Assembly: GCF_021134715.1 (NCBI RefSeq)
Contig: NC_060024.1
Coordinates: forward strand, 992,001-1,056,000
Reading direction: 5' to 3'
DNA: 64,000 nt
From: Daphnia pulex
Taxonomy: Eukaryota; Arthropoda; Branchiopoda; Diplostraca; Daphniidae
Of the stretch, positions 21,544 to 33,339 are shown piece after piece. The position numbers and the translations under genes are program-made. The notes beneath the pieces were generated by a model. The model did no database searches and had not been told where the DNA came from. It saw nothing but the letters and a program-made list of their open reading frames with translations. How positions within the stretch are numbered: position 1 is the first letter of the stretch; each line of letters starts with the position of its first letter.

Positions 21544-22971
21544 ATGTTTGTTGTCAGTAACTCTAACTTAGAAAGAAAACGAAAATATGTCGGTAAAGTC
21601 ATTGCTTGTCCTTCCCCGACCAAACAGGCGTTTAAAGAGTCTTTGTCTATTCCCGTAAACTTTTCCAAGCGTAAATTTGTCAATCAATAAAATATTCAAC
21701 TTGAAAGAGTTCGACTATCCAAGCTCGTTAATTGTGTGCAATCATGGCTCTGTGTCGTCTAAAAAAATCAGTTTTCTTTCGCTGGTTTTTCTTGGTGGTA
21801 GGGGGCAAATTTGCGCTACAATTTGTCGAGAAAATTTAGATTTATGGCTACAACGCTTAGTAATCAACAAAGTGTATGACGTCTCAAATTTCAAGGTTCT
21901 CGAATCAGAACAACGGTATTCACGGATTAGGCCTGATAAATACCAAATTAATTTTGAGAAATACACGAAGGTAAAGTTTTCCTTATTATCTTTCTATTTT
22001 TAACTTCTTTTTTTTAACTGATACAATTATGTAGTGTGAAGCTGTCAGCGATAACGATCTGGCTCCAAATTTCCCTGCACTGGATTGGAAGTTGAAAACC
22101 TTCAATTGTAATGATGCTAACCGATTGAATGATTAGTTGAATGAATAAGTATAAATTTATGAATGGAATTAAGGAGTGGTAGAGAGACGACCAGTACAAT
22201 GTGTTAGCTAAGAGTAGACTGAATAGTAAGATATCCCTAGTGGAATTATATATGCTGCGGAGAGCAACATGAGAGCGGGATGTGTAAGACGAGTGTACAT
22301 AAGACGTCATCACATCAATCAAATTGAAACCATTATTCTTATGGTGAAGATAGTAGGCATATACTAGAATAATTCAAAGTAGTATGTTTTATTTTTGTAA
22401 TATGTAATTTAATTCATTTCAGACATGGGCCATTGGGCCTCTTCGTAGACTGTTCCTTGCCCGGTACCTCAGGTAAATCAACAGATGGTCCTTTGCGATG
22501 GGCTGGAAGGGAAGCGTGTAAGTATTCTGAATTGTGTTGCTATTCTTTTATGTACCTATTAATTAATTGTTTTACAGGTTTTCATTTATAAGGTACAATG
22601 TATTCTTGGCCAGCTTGGAAACTACAAACAAGTTCTCGTCAAGGGCAAAACTATACTCAGGTTAAAGGGTGTCAAAGTTTGGGGTTTCCAAACTCCTTTG
22701 CAAGCAGATGCCTATCAAGACACTGTCATTGAGGTATGTTTATCACATAAGTCCAAAACGATCATCAATTAAATTTTCTTTGTCTTGCAATCAGTTACTA
22801 ACTTCATCAGATGACTTCTTACCGGTACAACTCAAGGAATGGTTTGAAGAAATATTTGAAAGTGAAAGTGATGGAGAAAAAGACAAAGAAGAAGAGCTGG
22901 AAGGAAAAGAGAAAGAGCTGGAAGGAAAAGAGGATGAGCATATTGGTCGTATATTTAATTTTTATCGGTGA
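21544..22971 (+). pseudogene. RPA1-like single-strand DNA-binding protein
   Basis: Five exon-like blocks: 21544-21970 (a frame break near 21680), 22035-22107, 22423-22520, 22578-22733 and 22795-22971, with GT-AG-type boundaries at most joints. Block 1 has the OB-fold style stretch LQRLVINKVYDVSNFKVLES followed by RYSRIRPDKYQINFEKYTKV, resembling RPA large-subunit DNA-binding domains. Later blocks give QVLVKGKTILRLKGVKVWGF and an acidic repetitive tail (EELEGKEKELEGKE). Some Helitrons carry RPA-like genes. Its place 0.57 kb after the helicase on the same strand suggests that it belongs to this Helitron. Confidence 0.5.
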
Positions 22972-23097
22972 AATTGAAATCGGTAAAAATTGAATTAAAA
23001 TTGTGGACTTATATTTACACCCCAATCCCTTCGGGTACCTTGCGGCGTGCGAACGCTGCCAACAGTGTGTATTAACTTGTTAACTAAGAAGGGGGAG

Positions 23098-23215
23098 ATG
23101 TTGTAGATCTGACCACTAGAGGTCACCCGATCAAAGTAGACCCCCCAGATGCTGAGCCCGAATACAGTCAGTCGTCTGCACACACTTGATGTTATAAAAC
23201 ACAGTAAATTAGTTT
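23098..23215 (+). mobile_element. Possible start of a copia-type 3' LTR
   Basis: AAGAAGGGGGAGA directly followed by TGTTGTAGATC looks like a polypurine tract and LTR start. No second copy or gene is visible. Confidence 0.2.
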
Positions 23216-23485
23216 AGAAACATGGATTTGGTTCAAGGGGGTCATGCAAATTGATTGACGTATTTTTTCTTGTTTCCCTTTTCCTATTCATACTGAATAT
23301 TTGGGCATATCGGCGTGGAGGGTACTTGCTGCAAGATTCTCCATTTTCTGACCAAAATTTTGCCCGGTTTTAATTAATTAATGAAACTAGGCTTTTATTG
23401 GTTAAAAAAACATTAAACATTGAAATTATGCCTTCAAGGTTTAACCGTATTTTTTGGCCTTGAAATTCAACAAAAAAGTGAGAAG

Positions 23486-23522
23486 AGGTTATCCCCTAAG
23501 AGGATAACCTTGGCCGAGCTAG
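23486..23522 (+). other. Candidate Helitron 3' end: hairpin then CTAG
   Basis: A hairpin with 9-bp arms (23486-23494 and 23502-23510) is followed 8-9 nt later by CTAG (23519-23522), the arrangement expected of a Helitron terminus (hairpin, about 10 nt, CTRR). The next base is A, whereas Helitrons normally have T there, so the call is tentative. Confidence 0.35.
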
Positions 23523-24417
23523 AAGAGAAGGGGGAACAATAACAGGGGTTGAGGATGTCTAAGTTTATATTTAAGTGTGTCTCACTAAGACAATTCATAG
23601 TATATAAATTTACAAACATAATTTTCAACTATGTATATTAGTTAAACGTGGAGCCGATTGAAAATTGCAAATTTAATTTTTAACCACGAAATTATTTTTA
23701 CCAAACGATGTAGACTAGTTTCAGCGACTAAAAACTTTTCAGGACAAAATAACATTTTTCTTGAAAACTCGCTAGTAAAAATGACACCCAAATGTGCTAC
23801 AACTATAATTTGATATGCATACATTTCAGCTTATGGAACAGCTAAATACAACGCAATTATTCCGTGTAACCACTGGCAGTGCCTCTTCTATTTGAATTGC
23901 AATCTGTTTACGTAAGTAACACATGGGTTTCAATGAGTTCATTTCTACAATTCTACGTGTCACCTGGCACGTTCACCGTTTTATTGATATAAGGAACATG
24001 TATTTGTCTCTTTGAATCTTCGAACCACATTAGAAGAAAGACACCGAATTAATTTTGTATTAAAGAAAAAAGTATTCAATTTTTATTATCTTCTGTGTCA
24101 AGAATTTATATTCTATTTTGAATGCATGAATGCATGTTTAAATTGTTTGTTTCAACATCCAATCCAAGAACAAATAATCTTGCATAGAAATTTAGGCGAA
24201 GTTCATCAGTCTATGGGAAATTCTATAAAAATGGTATCACATCGTTTCCATCAACTTGTAATTATAATCTTTTTCTTAATTTATAATCATTACATTAATA
24301 CCTGCTTTTCTCATTGAAGATTTTCATCATATCGGAACCAGTCAGAATGACTGCTTATTTCTCCAGAAACAGTCTCGAGGCATAAAGGAAAAAGTGTATG
24401 CTTGCTTTTGCTATCGA
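23523..24417. other. No gene seen
   Basis: AT-rich sequence with short frames only. No repeat pair or domain was recognised. Confidence 0.4.
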
Positions 24418-24788
24418 AACTTCTCACAATTGTTCAAAGTTCAATCCAAAAAATAAAATTTAGAATTATTGCTGGAAAATGAAATTTTTAAAATTTTTAA
24501 AATTCATTTTACCAAAATTACTAATTGAGAAAGAATTGACGTTGTAAAGGACGATGTAAAGTTCATCATAGACTTTTTTACCGTTTTTAATTTTGTTTTC
24601 ATCTAAATAGATAGAGCTACATTGAAGTGACTGCAAATTAGCTATGTCTTTGACTCGTCCAGAAAACTGATACCTTCACCCAGAAAACTTCTCAAAATCG
24701 TTCAAAAATTCAATCTGAAATATGAAATTTAAAATTACTGTTGGAAATGAAATTTTTAAAATTTAAAAAAAAAATTTACCAAAATTAA
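24418..24788. repeat. Pair of direct repeats, about 105 bp
   Basis: 24418-24520 and 24689-24788 share CTTCTCACAATTGTTCAAA-type starts, TGAAATTTTTAAAATTT and TTACCAAAATTA ends, with scattered differences. The segment between them is noncoding. Confidence 0.7.
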
Positions 24789-25289
24789 AGGTTTGCATGA
24801 AATGGAACACATCTTGGACGCCACCAACGTTACGGAATCCATCGTTGAACAAATTATACTGCGTGACTGATATAAAATACCAGCAATCGGTATGTACTTA
24901 ATTTTATTTTCATCCTTTAATGGATGAATTATGTCCTTGTTACGCGCAAGACCACTTCCACTTGACCCAATGGGTGGCATAGTTACTTGGACATTAGTTC
25001 CCAGAGTCGGCATCCTAAAATGAACGATGGAATATTAGTACTAAAGATAGAAGTAAAATGTAATTGCTATTAATATTTACTCATTAGTTGTGTAAAATTT
25101 TTTCAATTCACTATAAACACTGCTGTGAATATAATGTCTTCGTGATTGTCTTGCGATCACACTACGAAGAAGAAAATCACGAATTATTGGTTTATCTAAT
25201 TTGTCTTTCTTATTGATCATCCACTTGCATTCTTTGAGCAACACTATACAGTGGCTTAAAGGATTTGCTAGGTGATGGATTGGATGGAG

Positions 25290-25880
25290 ATGCAACGTTC
25301 ATATCTTGAAAATTATTGTCATCTGTAAATTCTGTTGCACCGTCGCCACTCAAAGATTCTATTACACCTTCGTCCTCTAAAGATTTTACTACATCGTCGT
25401 CATCAGAAAATTATATTGCACCCTCATCATCCAAATTATAAGCACGCGTCTCGTGACGTCCAAGAATTTTTTCATTAACTGCCACCCATAATGTATCTTC
25501 AGATAGGGGCCCATCGTTCCCATCGTTAGTATACATCGATAGAGCCTGAAAAACCTCCGGACGTAACCTCCAATCACTCCAGTCTACTCCTCTGCGGAAT
25601 TCTCATAAACAATATTCCTCGCCTTTCAACTCCGAGCAATATCTAGCGCAAAATTATTTAGAGATGCCTATCGATTCCCTCTTTCTTTATTCACATACGC
25701 TACCGTGGTCGTGTTGTCTAATCTCAACTCGATAGTACAGTTGCGCCTAGAGCACGAAAAGGCATTAAGTGCTCCTTACATTTCAAGCTCATTGATGTGA
25801 CGGTTCATCTCATCGTCCGACCAAGACATGCCTTTCGTGACATTGCAAGACAATCACGAAGACAAATTTGATTGGCTGCG
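25290..25880 (-). pseudogene. DIRS-like retroelement fragment (RNase H region)
   Basis: The minus strand reads SWSDDEMNRHINELEM, then ELRLDNTTTVAYVNKERGN, then ASLNNFALDIARS, broken by stops and frame changes. This matches the DIRS/Ngaro RNase H layout (HINVLEL, DNTTAVAYINKQGG, L-x-LA-x-IW). A downstream block DWSDWRLRPEVFQAL-like (about 25560) fits the WxLxxxVF motif that follows. The last part is an acidic repeat (SDDDDVVKSLEDEGVIESLS). DIRS elements integrate with a tyrosine recombinase; none is visible here. Confidence 0.55.
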
Positions 25881-26239
25881 TTGTTAGTGGTGACAAGACG
25901 AAATTAATAATTGGTTATTTTTGCATCAATTTGTTTTTAATTTGAAAATTTTGAATGAAAATTTTTCCCTTTTGATTTAAAATGAAGACAAGTTTTCTCG
26001 AGGTAACGATAACAAGTAAGGCCAGATGGCAAATTATTCACGTGACAATCCTTAATGATGCCAAAATTGGATTTATCACTAGTTTTAATATTCAAATCAC
26101 TAGAAATTTGCTGTTGATGCAGGAGTGCAAATTTATCTGAATTGCCGTTGCCATTGCCGATGGAGCATGAAGCCTTTCTATTCTCTATATAGAAAGACAT
26201 ATCCTTCTTTAACCAAACAAGGTTGTCAATCTGAAGTTA

Positions 26240-27660
26240 TGTAAAGGTGGAACGATCTAAAGAACTACATAGATTTTTAAGAACAGACTATAACTGGTTA
26301 AAAGACCTTAATCAGATAGCCTTGAAAAAGAAAGGTCAACTCATTTAATTTTGGGGAAAACAATCATGCAAAGAAAAAGATAATTCACAGTTCTCGGTTT
26401 TCGAAATCTCGGTGAATTCAGAAAAGTTTCGCGAGCCTGAATCTGGTGGCAAACAAGAATTAATGCTGAAGATGGTTGTGCCTAGTACTGGAAATATTAA
26501 TTACAAAGTTCTACAACAAGAGTTGCAGTTGCTACTGTTCAAAATTAATTAGAATCAAAGATAAATATCTTAAATTTTGATCTGATGGGATTGATTGGGC
26601 ACCAAAAATATGGGCTTACAAGTAAATCTCAAGATGAGGAATTATAGAAAAAAGCTGAATTAATAGCGACACTTAGAAAAAAAAGCTGAAAAAGAAAAGT
26701 AAAAAAAAATCGATGTTTATTAATTGATGTACTAAACTCTATTTAATTGCTGACATCTTCTCATAATATTTTTTCTCTTTTGTAATTATTTTAGCCAGGA
26801 AAAAAGCCAAAATTGAAGCTACTCTAGACAAACAGTCAGATCTTCGTGAAAAATTGACAGTTAAATTGAAACCTGGTAGGCCAAGGCTTGAAGAATCTCA
26901 GCCAGAGCTTCTTAAAACAATAATGAATTTGACTATTTACAACTCTGCTGCTCATGAAAAGAGACAGTCGTAGGTGTAGCGAAGCATATTAACTCTGAAT
27001 GACCTCCACGATCAACTAAAGAAAGATTGGTTCCACCTGAGTTGCAGTGGACTTTATTTACACCTCATGCCGAAAAGGAGCTCTTCGTTAAAAAGTAAAC
27101 AGCATAGTTCAATCGTTCGTGTCAAGCTAATTCGTGCGCAACAACGACCACCATCAGAAGCACGTAGATGGTTTTTTTTGCATCAGCTACCAAAAACTTT
27201 TTGGAAGAGATTGGATCCATTCTTGGAAGGGATGAGTTTTTTTAGTAGAGATGACAATTGTCGAGTGGCAATCGGACTGACGAACGGCGAATAGGCAAAG
27301 CCCAATTTTAATGGACTGTGAGTATAGAGTGACTTTTACCGATCACGACTGGGTCGTCGCAGTCCAGCACAAGCACATTCCTTCAGTTTATGCGGGCATC
27401 GAAATCATATAAAATGGGCTTGAGATTGCAATGTCATCAAAACTAGATTTCTTCCCCCTCCCATTCTGATTTCGTAAACCAGCGGAGGACTAAAATTTCC
27501 TGATTGTTGTTCTGGCGGTTCATCTCATAAATTAACTACTCTTTTCGTGTTAAAATGTTTGAATGTTAAAGAAACACTCTCTAGGTCGGCTAACGTTCCC
27601 TGAAATTCATTTCCTTATGATTTATACAGTCCTTCAATTCAATCCTTCCTTAATGACAGT
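26240..27660 (+). pseudogene. Uncharacterised transposase-like family relic
   Basis: Exon-like blocks read ELHRFLRTDYNWLKDLN (26270), SGGKQELMLKMVVPSTGNIN (26440), KLKPGRPRLEESQPELLKT (26860), FFSRDDNCRVAIGLTNGE (27240) and CEYRVTFTDHDWVVAVQHKH followed by IPSVYAG (27320-27405). I recall a many-copy invertebrate family with these motifs (GRPRLE, SxDDKARV, DHDWVVA, HKLIPSVYAGI) but cannot name it. The aspartates in RDD and DHD would suit a DDE-type nuclease; that is an inference. Stops at 26330, 26971 and 27292 make it dead. Confidence 0.45.
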
Positions 27661-28394
27661 ATGCAAAACTTGCCATTTGTATTTTGCCTCTCTAGTTATG
27701 TTAAAGTCTCATTTTTGTCAGCAACAAAAGAAACCAATTTAAATTGTTACGAGGATTCAACCGGTGCGAGTTGTTGCCAAAAGGCTGCGTGAAAGTCTTT
27801 TTATAATTGCGAATTATCTGACCGAAGAAAGTGTTGAGTGGATGGATGAAGATAAAAATTAAGATTAGGTTTGATTGAAATGCCCCAACCCACAGTAGAT
27901 GAAAAATAGAAAAACTGCCAGTTTATTCTTTAAAACAAAATTTGAATTGCCCATGGGAGAACGACGAAAAAGTTGAAAATAACTAATTTTATTATTGTCG
28001 TGCTTTGTAAAACAATCGTAAATTGATTCATGAAGCTGACAGTTCATATTTCAAATAAATTTAGAGAGAGAATTTTTTAGTTTTGAAGGGGTCTTATTTA
28101 TTGTGACGTATTTTCTAGAAGGAGGGGGGGGTCTACGCGTACGACGTGATTTATGAACGTCCCCTAAGATATAAATATGAGAATCTTAGCTCTCTTTTCG
28201 GTCAATTGAGAAACCAATTCTAGAGGGGTCTCTGTCAATCGCCCTTTGAGCAATAATAATGAAAAAATCTTAAAAATGGAAATTTATTTAAAATATCCAA
28301 ATAAGATATCCATTACCTCAGATCGAGAGTAATTTCCATCTCCTTCACGAAACAAATATTTTACAACTTTAGACTTCTTTATCGGATTTTGGCA
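27661..28394. other. No gene seen
   Basis: Short frames only. A G-run (GGAGGGGGGGG) occurs near 28125. No repeat or domain was recognised. Confidence 0.4.
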
Positions 28395-28860
28395 TTATCG
28401 TGTTAGTAACAATATAACCTCTTATTATCTTCACCTCGAACAAGTCTTAAAGCTACTCAACGAGGCGGGTATGAAAATTCAAATCCAAAAATGTCGTTTC
28501 TTAAGGAATGCAGGTGAATACTTAGGACATATCATTTCCCACGAAGCCATTAAAACTGACCCAAAAAAGCTACAAGCTGTCAAGAACTATTCAATTCCCA
28601 AAAACCTCGATGAATTAAGATCCTTCCTATAGGATTTGCTAATTATTATTGAAGATTTATTGATCCATTCTCCAACAAGAAGAATCACTCACCCAGCAAA
28701 CTCACCCACAAAAAGTAAAGTGACGTGGAAATGGGGAATTGAGGAGCAGACGTGCTTCGATAAAGAAATATTGTGCTCTGTTCCTGACCTCACGTATCCC
28801 GATTTTTCTACGCCTTTCATCATCCACACGAATGCGTGCGGATACGGAGTTTGAGGATAT
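28395..28860 (+). pseudogene. Gypsy reverse transcriptase / RNase H fragment
   Basis: HLEQVLKLLNEAGMKIQIQK is followed by KCRFLRNAGEYLGHIIS and SIPKNLDELRSFL, then after a stop by KSKVTWKWGIEEQTCFD and DFSTPFIIHTNACGYGV. This is the RT thumb to RNase H start of Ty3/gypsy (the FILTTDAS motif now reads IHTNAC). There are no LTRs nearby. Confidence 0.8.
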
Positions 28861-29149
28861 TCTTTCCCAAATGCTTTCACCTCAGGAAAACCTGGATTTA
28901 TTTTAAAATATGAATATAGTTTTTACTCGCATTAACCAACTTCCTAATCATTCCTTCTAAAATGATATTACATAAAGATCTTTAATCAAACAGTGTTGGA
29001 TGTACTCTCACTCTCATATCGAACCAACACAAATTAAAAGATCGTGATTTAGGCAAGAGTTTCATTCTGAAAATAGTGAATACTCCTGATTAAGTATCTG
29101 AGCTAATGCAATAGGGTTTTAGATGCATCAGGGAATCATCTGTGATACC

Positions 29150-29420
29150 CAAAAACCTTGATGTATTAAGATCCTTCCTAGGACTTGCTAACTATTATGG
29201 AAGATTTATTGGGTGATTCTCCGACAAGAAGAAGCACTAAAACAACTTTCAAAAAGTAAAGTGCGGTTCAAATGGGGAATTGAGGAAAAGACGTACTTCG
29301 ATTGCATTACAGAAATTTGTGCTTCGCTCCTGTCCTCACGTATCTCGATTTTTCCAAGCCTTTCATCATCCAAGCGATTGCGTGGATATCGTATAGCAAG
29401 ACCTGTGATGTATAACAAGG
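29150..29420 (+). pseudogene. Second copy of the same gypsy fragment
   Basis: It corresponds to 28590-28850 with point changes: the GLANYY motif is kept here (CTTGCTAACTATTATGG), then KSKVRFKWGIEEKTYFD, then decay. The two copies are 0.56 kb apart in the same direction, so either a local duplication or two related insertions. Confidence 0.75.
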
Positions 29421-30055
29421 GACTGTAACTGTGAGCCTCCTAATATTCACAAGCCGACGTGTTAGGTATTTTGCCAAATTTTACTTAATTAACTTTATTT
29501 TATATGTCAAAATAGTTAGAAATAGGCCAATTGATCAAAAATTACCGGTTATCTCCTGAACTGTCGTGGATGACTTTTTTTGTTAAGACAAGAAAAATAT
29601 ATTTCTCATTTGCAGGGGTTAATTTTATTTGCCTACCAGAACCCCGTTTCCTCATTATACTGTAGCAGCCCCAACATCCATAAACAGCATCAATATATGT
29701 ATGGCTTGATTATATTTTAAATAATCATTTTATTTATCATGCGACTGTTGGTTATGTCAGTCTTGACTCGACGGAAATAGTCGGCGAATGAGTAATACAA
29801 TAAAATTCCGTTTTTATATATTTGTTTTTGTTATATATTTATTTATTTTTATAAAAGGCCATTGGCTCGGTGACCCAGTATGGCCCAGATATTAGATATA
29901 ATATATAAAACAATATAATGAGACGGGTGAGAGAAATAGTGCAAAAATAATTTTTTTTTCGAAATTGAATTTAGTTAAGGTAGAAAATATCGTAAAAATG
30001 TCATTTCCAAGATAAATACTGAGCTAACGAAACTTTTTCTTATTGACATTTAATC
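29421..30055. other. No gene seen; very AT-rich
   Basis: Short frames only, with TATATA-rich stretches near 29815-29850 and 29895-29920. Confidence 0.4.
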
Positions 30056-30059
30056 TCTC

Positions 30060-31405
30060 TTGATTTGCCAATTACTAGAGGAAGAGGGAATATTGATTAA
30101 CATTCCGGGGTTAGGCTTTAAACTAATATTTGCGTTTTTCTTACAGTTTACGGGGGATAACTTAGGAATTAACAAAGCCTTTGGCTTAATTACCTGCTTC
30201 ACGGCTGACTGTGTTTTTCCATTCTGCTATGGAACTAAAGAAGAGTTCCAATTATTTTTCCGAGAAAGTCAATTTGAATTGAGAACATAAGATGAGTATC
30301 ATAGGGACATATTGAAACTATCAGACCTTCCTATCGGATGACACCATCGGGGTGTTAAAAACACATGTGAACTTAACAAATTGAAACATTGGAAGTTTGT
30401 GCAAAATTGGACAAATGATTGTTTTCATACAATACTACAGGGAATCGCTACTGACGTCATCGGCTGCGTTTTATTTAGACTAAATGACGATGACGTTGTA
30501 AATTTAGAACAAGTAAATTAGCGCATTATTTTCTTTTCCGCCTTTTTTAGAGTGGATAAAAAAAACCTTGCTGTTTGAACAAGTTGAAAAGGCCGGGAGA
30601 GGGACTTTCTCCCAAGCCTGGGGCAACTGAAACGTGGTGTTTCCTTCGTTTCCTACCCCTTGTGTTTTCAGATTTAATTGAAGTCGATAACAATTATTGG
30701 AAGCTATTTATTCTTTTTCAAGAAATAATAGATATCATTTTTTCATCTGGAATCTATGAATCAACTCTTTTGCAATTTGAGGATATTTATGTAGAATTTT
30801 TGTCAAGATTCAAGGCGCTGTTTCCAAACGTTAACATTAAACCAAAATATCACTTTCTTATTCATTTCCAAACGGTGGTGAGAAAGAATGGACCACCGAA
30901 AACTTATTGGGTTTTCAACTATAAAAGGTTGAACGGCTCAATAAAAATCCCCTCTCGTATCATGAATAACTTTAAAAACCCTGCAAAAACGTTAGTATAC
31001 CGTAGACAATCAACTGCCTTACATCATCTACTACATAATGACTTCCAGTCATTGTCTTTTACTTACGGTGCAATAAATTATCAGCAAATAGACTTGGATC
31101 TCTACGACTATGACGAAATTTTGTTTTCTGATCTCGTTTACAGCGAGCAACGGATCCCTGTTTTGGACAAGGTCATAAATGGACCCGAGTATAGGAAGGG
31201 GGTGTTTCTCATAATGGATCGAAGTAATAACGGTGACCTTGTATTCGGGAAAATCTCTATTTTTTTTTGTCCTTCAAAACATGAGCCCCTTTTTGTTGTA
31301 TCGGTTTTCAAAACCCTACATTTCGATTATCATAGTTTCAGCTACTGCATACAGAGAAGGGTTCCATTTCACCGCGAAATTTTGAAAATTAAAGATTTGT
31401 GTTGA
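30060..31405 (+). pseudogene. tnp2-like transposase family, C-terminal half
   Basis: The first block (30060-30290) has FTGDNLGINKAFGLITCFTA, the GDNLG-N-LG motif of the family. After a gap, 30575-31405 (276 codons) reads IKPKYHFLIHFQTVVRKNGP, then YWVFNYKRLNGSIK (family: W-MRFEAKH-FK), then YRKGVFLIMDRSNNGDLVFG. The KPKxHFLxHY-GP-W-RFExKH block is the hallmark. RFExKH is altered (YKRLNG), so the copy is probably inactive, although the 276-codon frame is open. It may descend from the same family as the gene at 16.6-18.0 kb, which lacks this half. Confidence 0.5.
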
Positions 31406-31419
31406 ATTTAATATTACAA

Positions 31420-31690
31420 CCCCGAGATCACGGTTGCTGAACCCCATGTGTTGCATAACCCAATCCTCTCTTCCCTTCCTTGACATCTAGCATATAGTCG
31501 TCTGCAAAGCCCCGATCTCACTCACTCTCACACTGACACCACGTCTGTATTGCTGCTGTACCTCTCTAAGTATACTATCACTGTGTGTCACTTATAACTT
31601 GTCACGTGTAAGTTGTACTGCTGCCATTTTCTATTGTGTAGATTAATAAATAATCTCAACAATTTGTTAGACTACCACCCGTTAGACGGT
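31420..31690 (+). mobile_element. Possible solo LTR (copia-like)
   Basis: A noncoding stretch ends AATAAATAATCTCAACA, and GGTATCAAGGC at about 31689 resembles the initiator-tRNA primer site of copia elements. No second copy is visible. Confidence 0.25.
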
Positions 31691-32099
31691 ATCAAGGCGT
31701 CCCATAATTATATTCATGTAAGATTGAAATATAAAATTTGTCCACCTCTTACTTGTTAAAATGGGTTTAGTGTAATCGGTGGCACTGCATTGTCGAAGAA
31801 ACCAAATTTAAAATTAGCATTTAGTATTTTCTTATTAGAAAAGACTAGTGTTCCAGAACAGAGTAAAAAAAGGTTTTCCATTTGCAGCTCCCTCTCTGCA
31901 GCTGTAAACGCCCACTAAATCATTTAAAATTTTAAAAAAATCGGAAACGGGTAACCATTTATTGACATCTCATATACAATTTTTGGATCTTTGAAGTTCA
32001 GAGTATCCCATGAATAGCTTTGCCCAAGACCGCGAATCAATCGTCGTTAACGGGAAAAATTTGGCATACAGACACACAAATTTTCAGTTATTCCGCTTT

Positions 32100-32411
32100 A
32101 GAGGGATAAGATAATACCTGGAGAAGTGAAAAATAAGTTACACTCAAAGTCAGGGAATGAAAAAAAGTGCGTAAATAGTTTAACATACTCTGTCCTATTG
32201 TTAAGCAATAACCAAGAGGTCACATTTTCCTTCAACAGCATCAAATCACTGTACGAGGGTCCATCAAGCAATGAATTGATTAAGGTTCTTGATTGACCCT
32301 CGCACATGATTTGTAAAATGAGAGGAACTGGATACAACTGAAACAATATATTTTAATATTTCTTAAATAAAGTGAAATTTTCGAGGTCAATCAGCTTACT
32401 TCTTCCGACGA
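32100..32411 (-). CDS. Unrecognised two-exon gene fragment
   Basis: The minus strand starts ATG at about 32411 (MSFSSEE, ending GAAGAA|GTAAGC), with a roughly 50-bp intron ending TTTCAG, then LYPVPLILQIMCEGQSRTL and further hydrophobic/polar residues to SFPDFECNLFFTSPG|GTATTA. The start, canonical intron and second donor look genuine, but I recognise no family and see no clear third exon. It may be the start of a gene decayed downstream. Confidence 0.35.
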
Positions 32412-32429
32412 AAAGGACATGGTAGTATT

Positions 32430-33335
32430 AGAAAGGGAAAATTAAGATGATAGTTTTAATCCAGTTGCAGGATAATGGAAACGTTACTGAAGGCTGTTAA
32501 TAACTACCGAGTTCTATTAACGAATAGTGGAATATAGCATTAGGAAAAGAAAGAAAGATGTTGAAATGTTAGAAGAAAGAAGTAAAAAAAATACAATCAT
32601 TTCCCTTTTTTCGTGGTGGGATTGCGCCGTGTGGGAAGAGTGGGAACATTTTTCTTAGAGAGTACTTCTGCCGGGCTCATATTGTCGGAAAAACAACAAA
32701 AAGTGTATTGTTGATGGCTAAAAATTTATCGTCTTTTCACGACTCTGTATCGTATAAATGCAATCGACAAAATATTGTCGCCTTTTTCACGACTACCGTT
32801 TTAAGAGAGTATATTGAAGTCATCGTATAATGGGGTTATTTACAAAGAAAAAGAATTTTTGACTCCAATAAATGCCGATTTTTTGTTATTCTCTACAATT
32901 AACGTTTTTAGACCTTTTAAACATAACAAAACAGTGGTCAGATTTTCATACAAAGTGTTTGTACATACATAGTGACTCACTATTAGTGAGATACAAATTT
33001 ACAGTACAATGAATTTTTATTATAAAAATATTGATATCGAATAAATTCAAATAATTAGTATAATTTCTATTAGTTAAATATTGGAAAGTTTCCATCCCAT
33101 CAAACTGATCCCGCCAACATTTCAGTTATACATGATAGAAGTTGCAAACAGACCGATATATCAAAATATTGAAAACTGGTTTCTTTCCAATATCTCAGTT
33201 ATATATGATTAATGCTGGAAAGACACTGATCGTTTTCAATACTTCCAGAGGTAACATAATCATTGAGATTTTCGTCTGCTTCTCAGTCTGACGTACGTGT
33301 TTTTATCTCCTCTCAAAACCCAACTTTTTTATATT
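32430..33335. other. No gene seen
   Basis: AT-rich. The short similar segments CAGTTATACATGATAGA and CAGTTATATATGATTAA lie 80 bp apart near 33122 and 33205. Nothing else was recognised. Confidence 0.4.
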
Positions 33336-33339
33336 ACTT

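Noticed and set aside
22014..22322. 102-codon minus frame in the RPA-like region
   Set aside because: It overlaps RPA-like exon 2 and an intron and has no recognisable motif.
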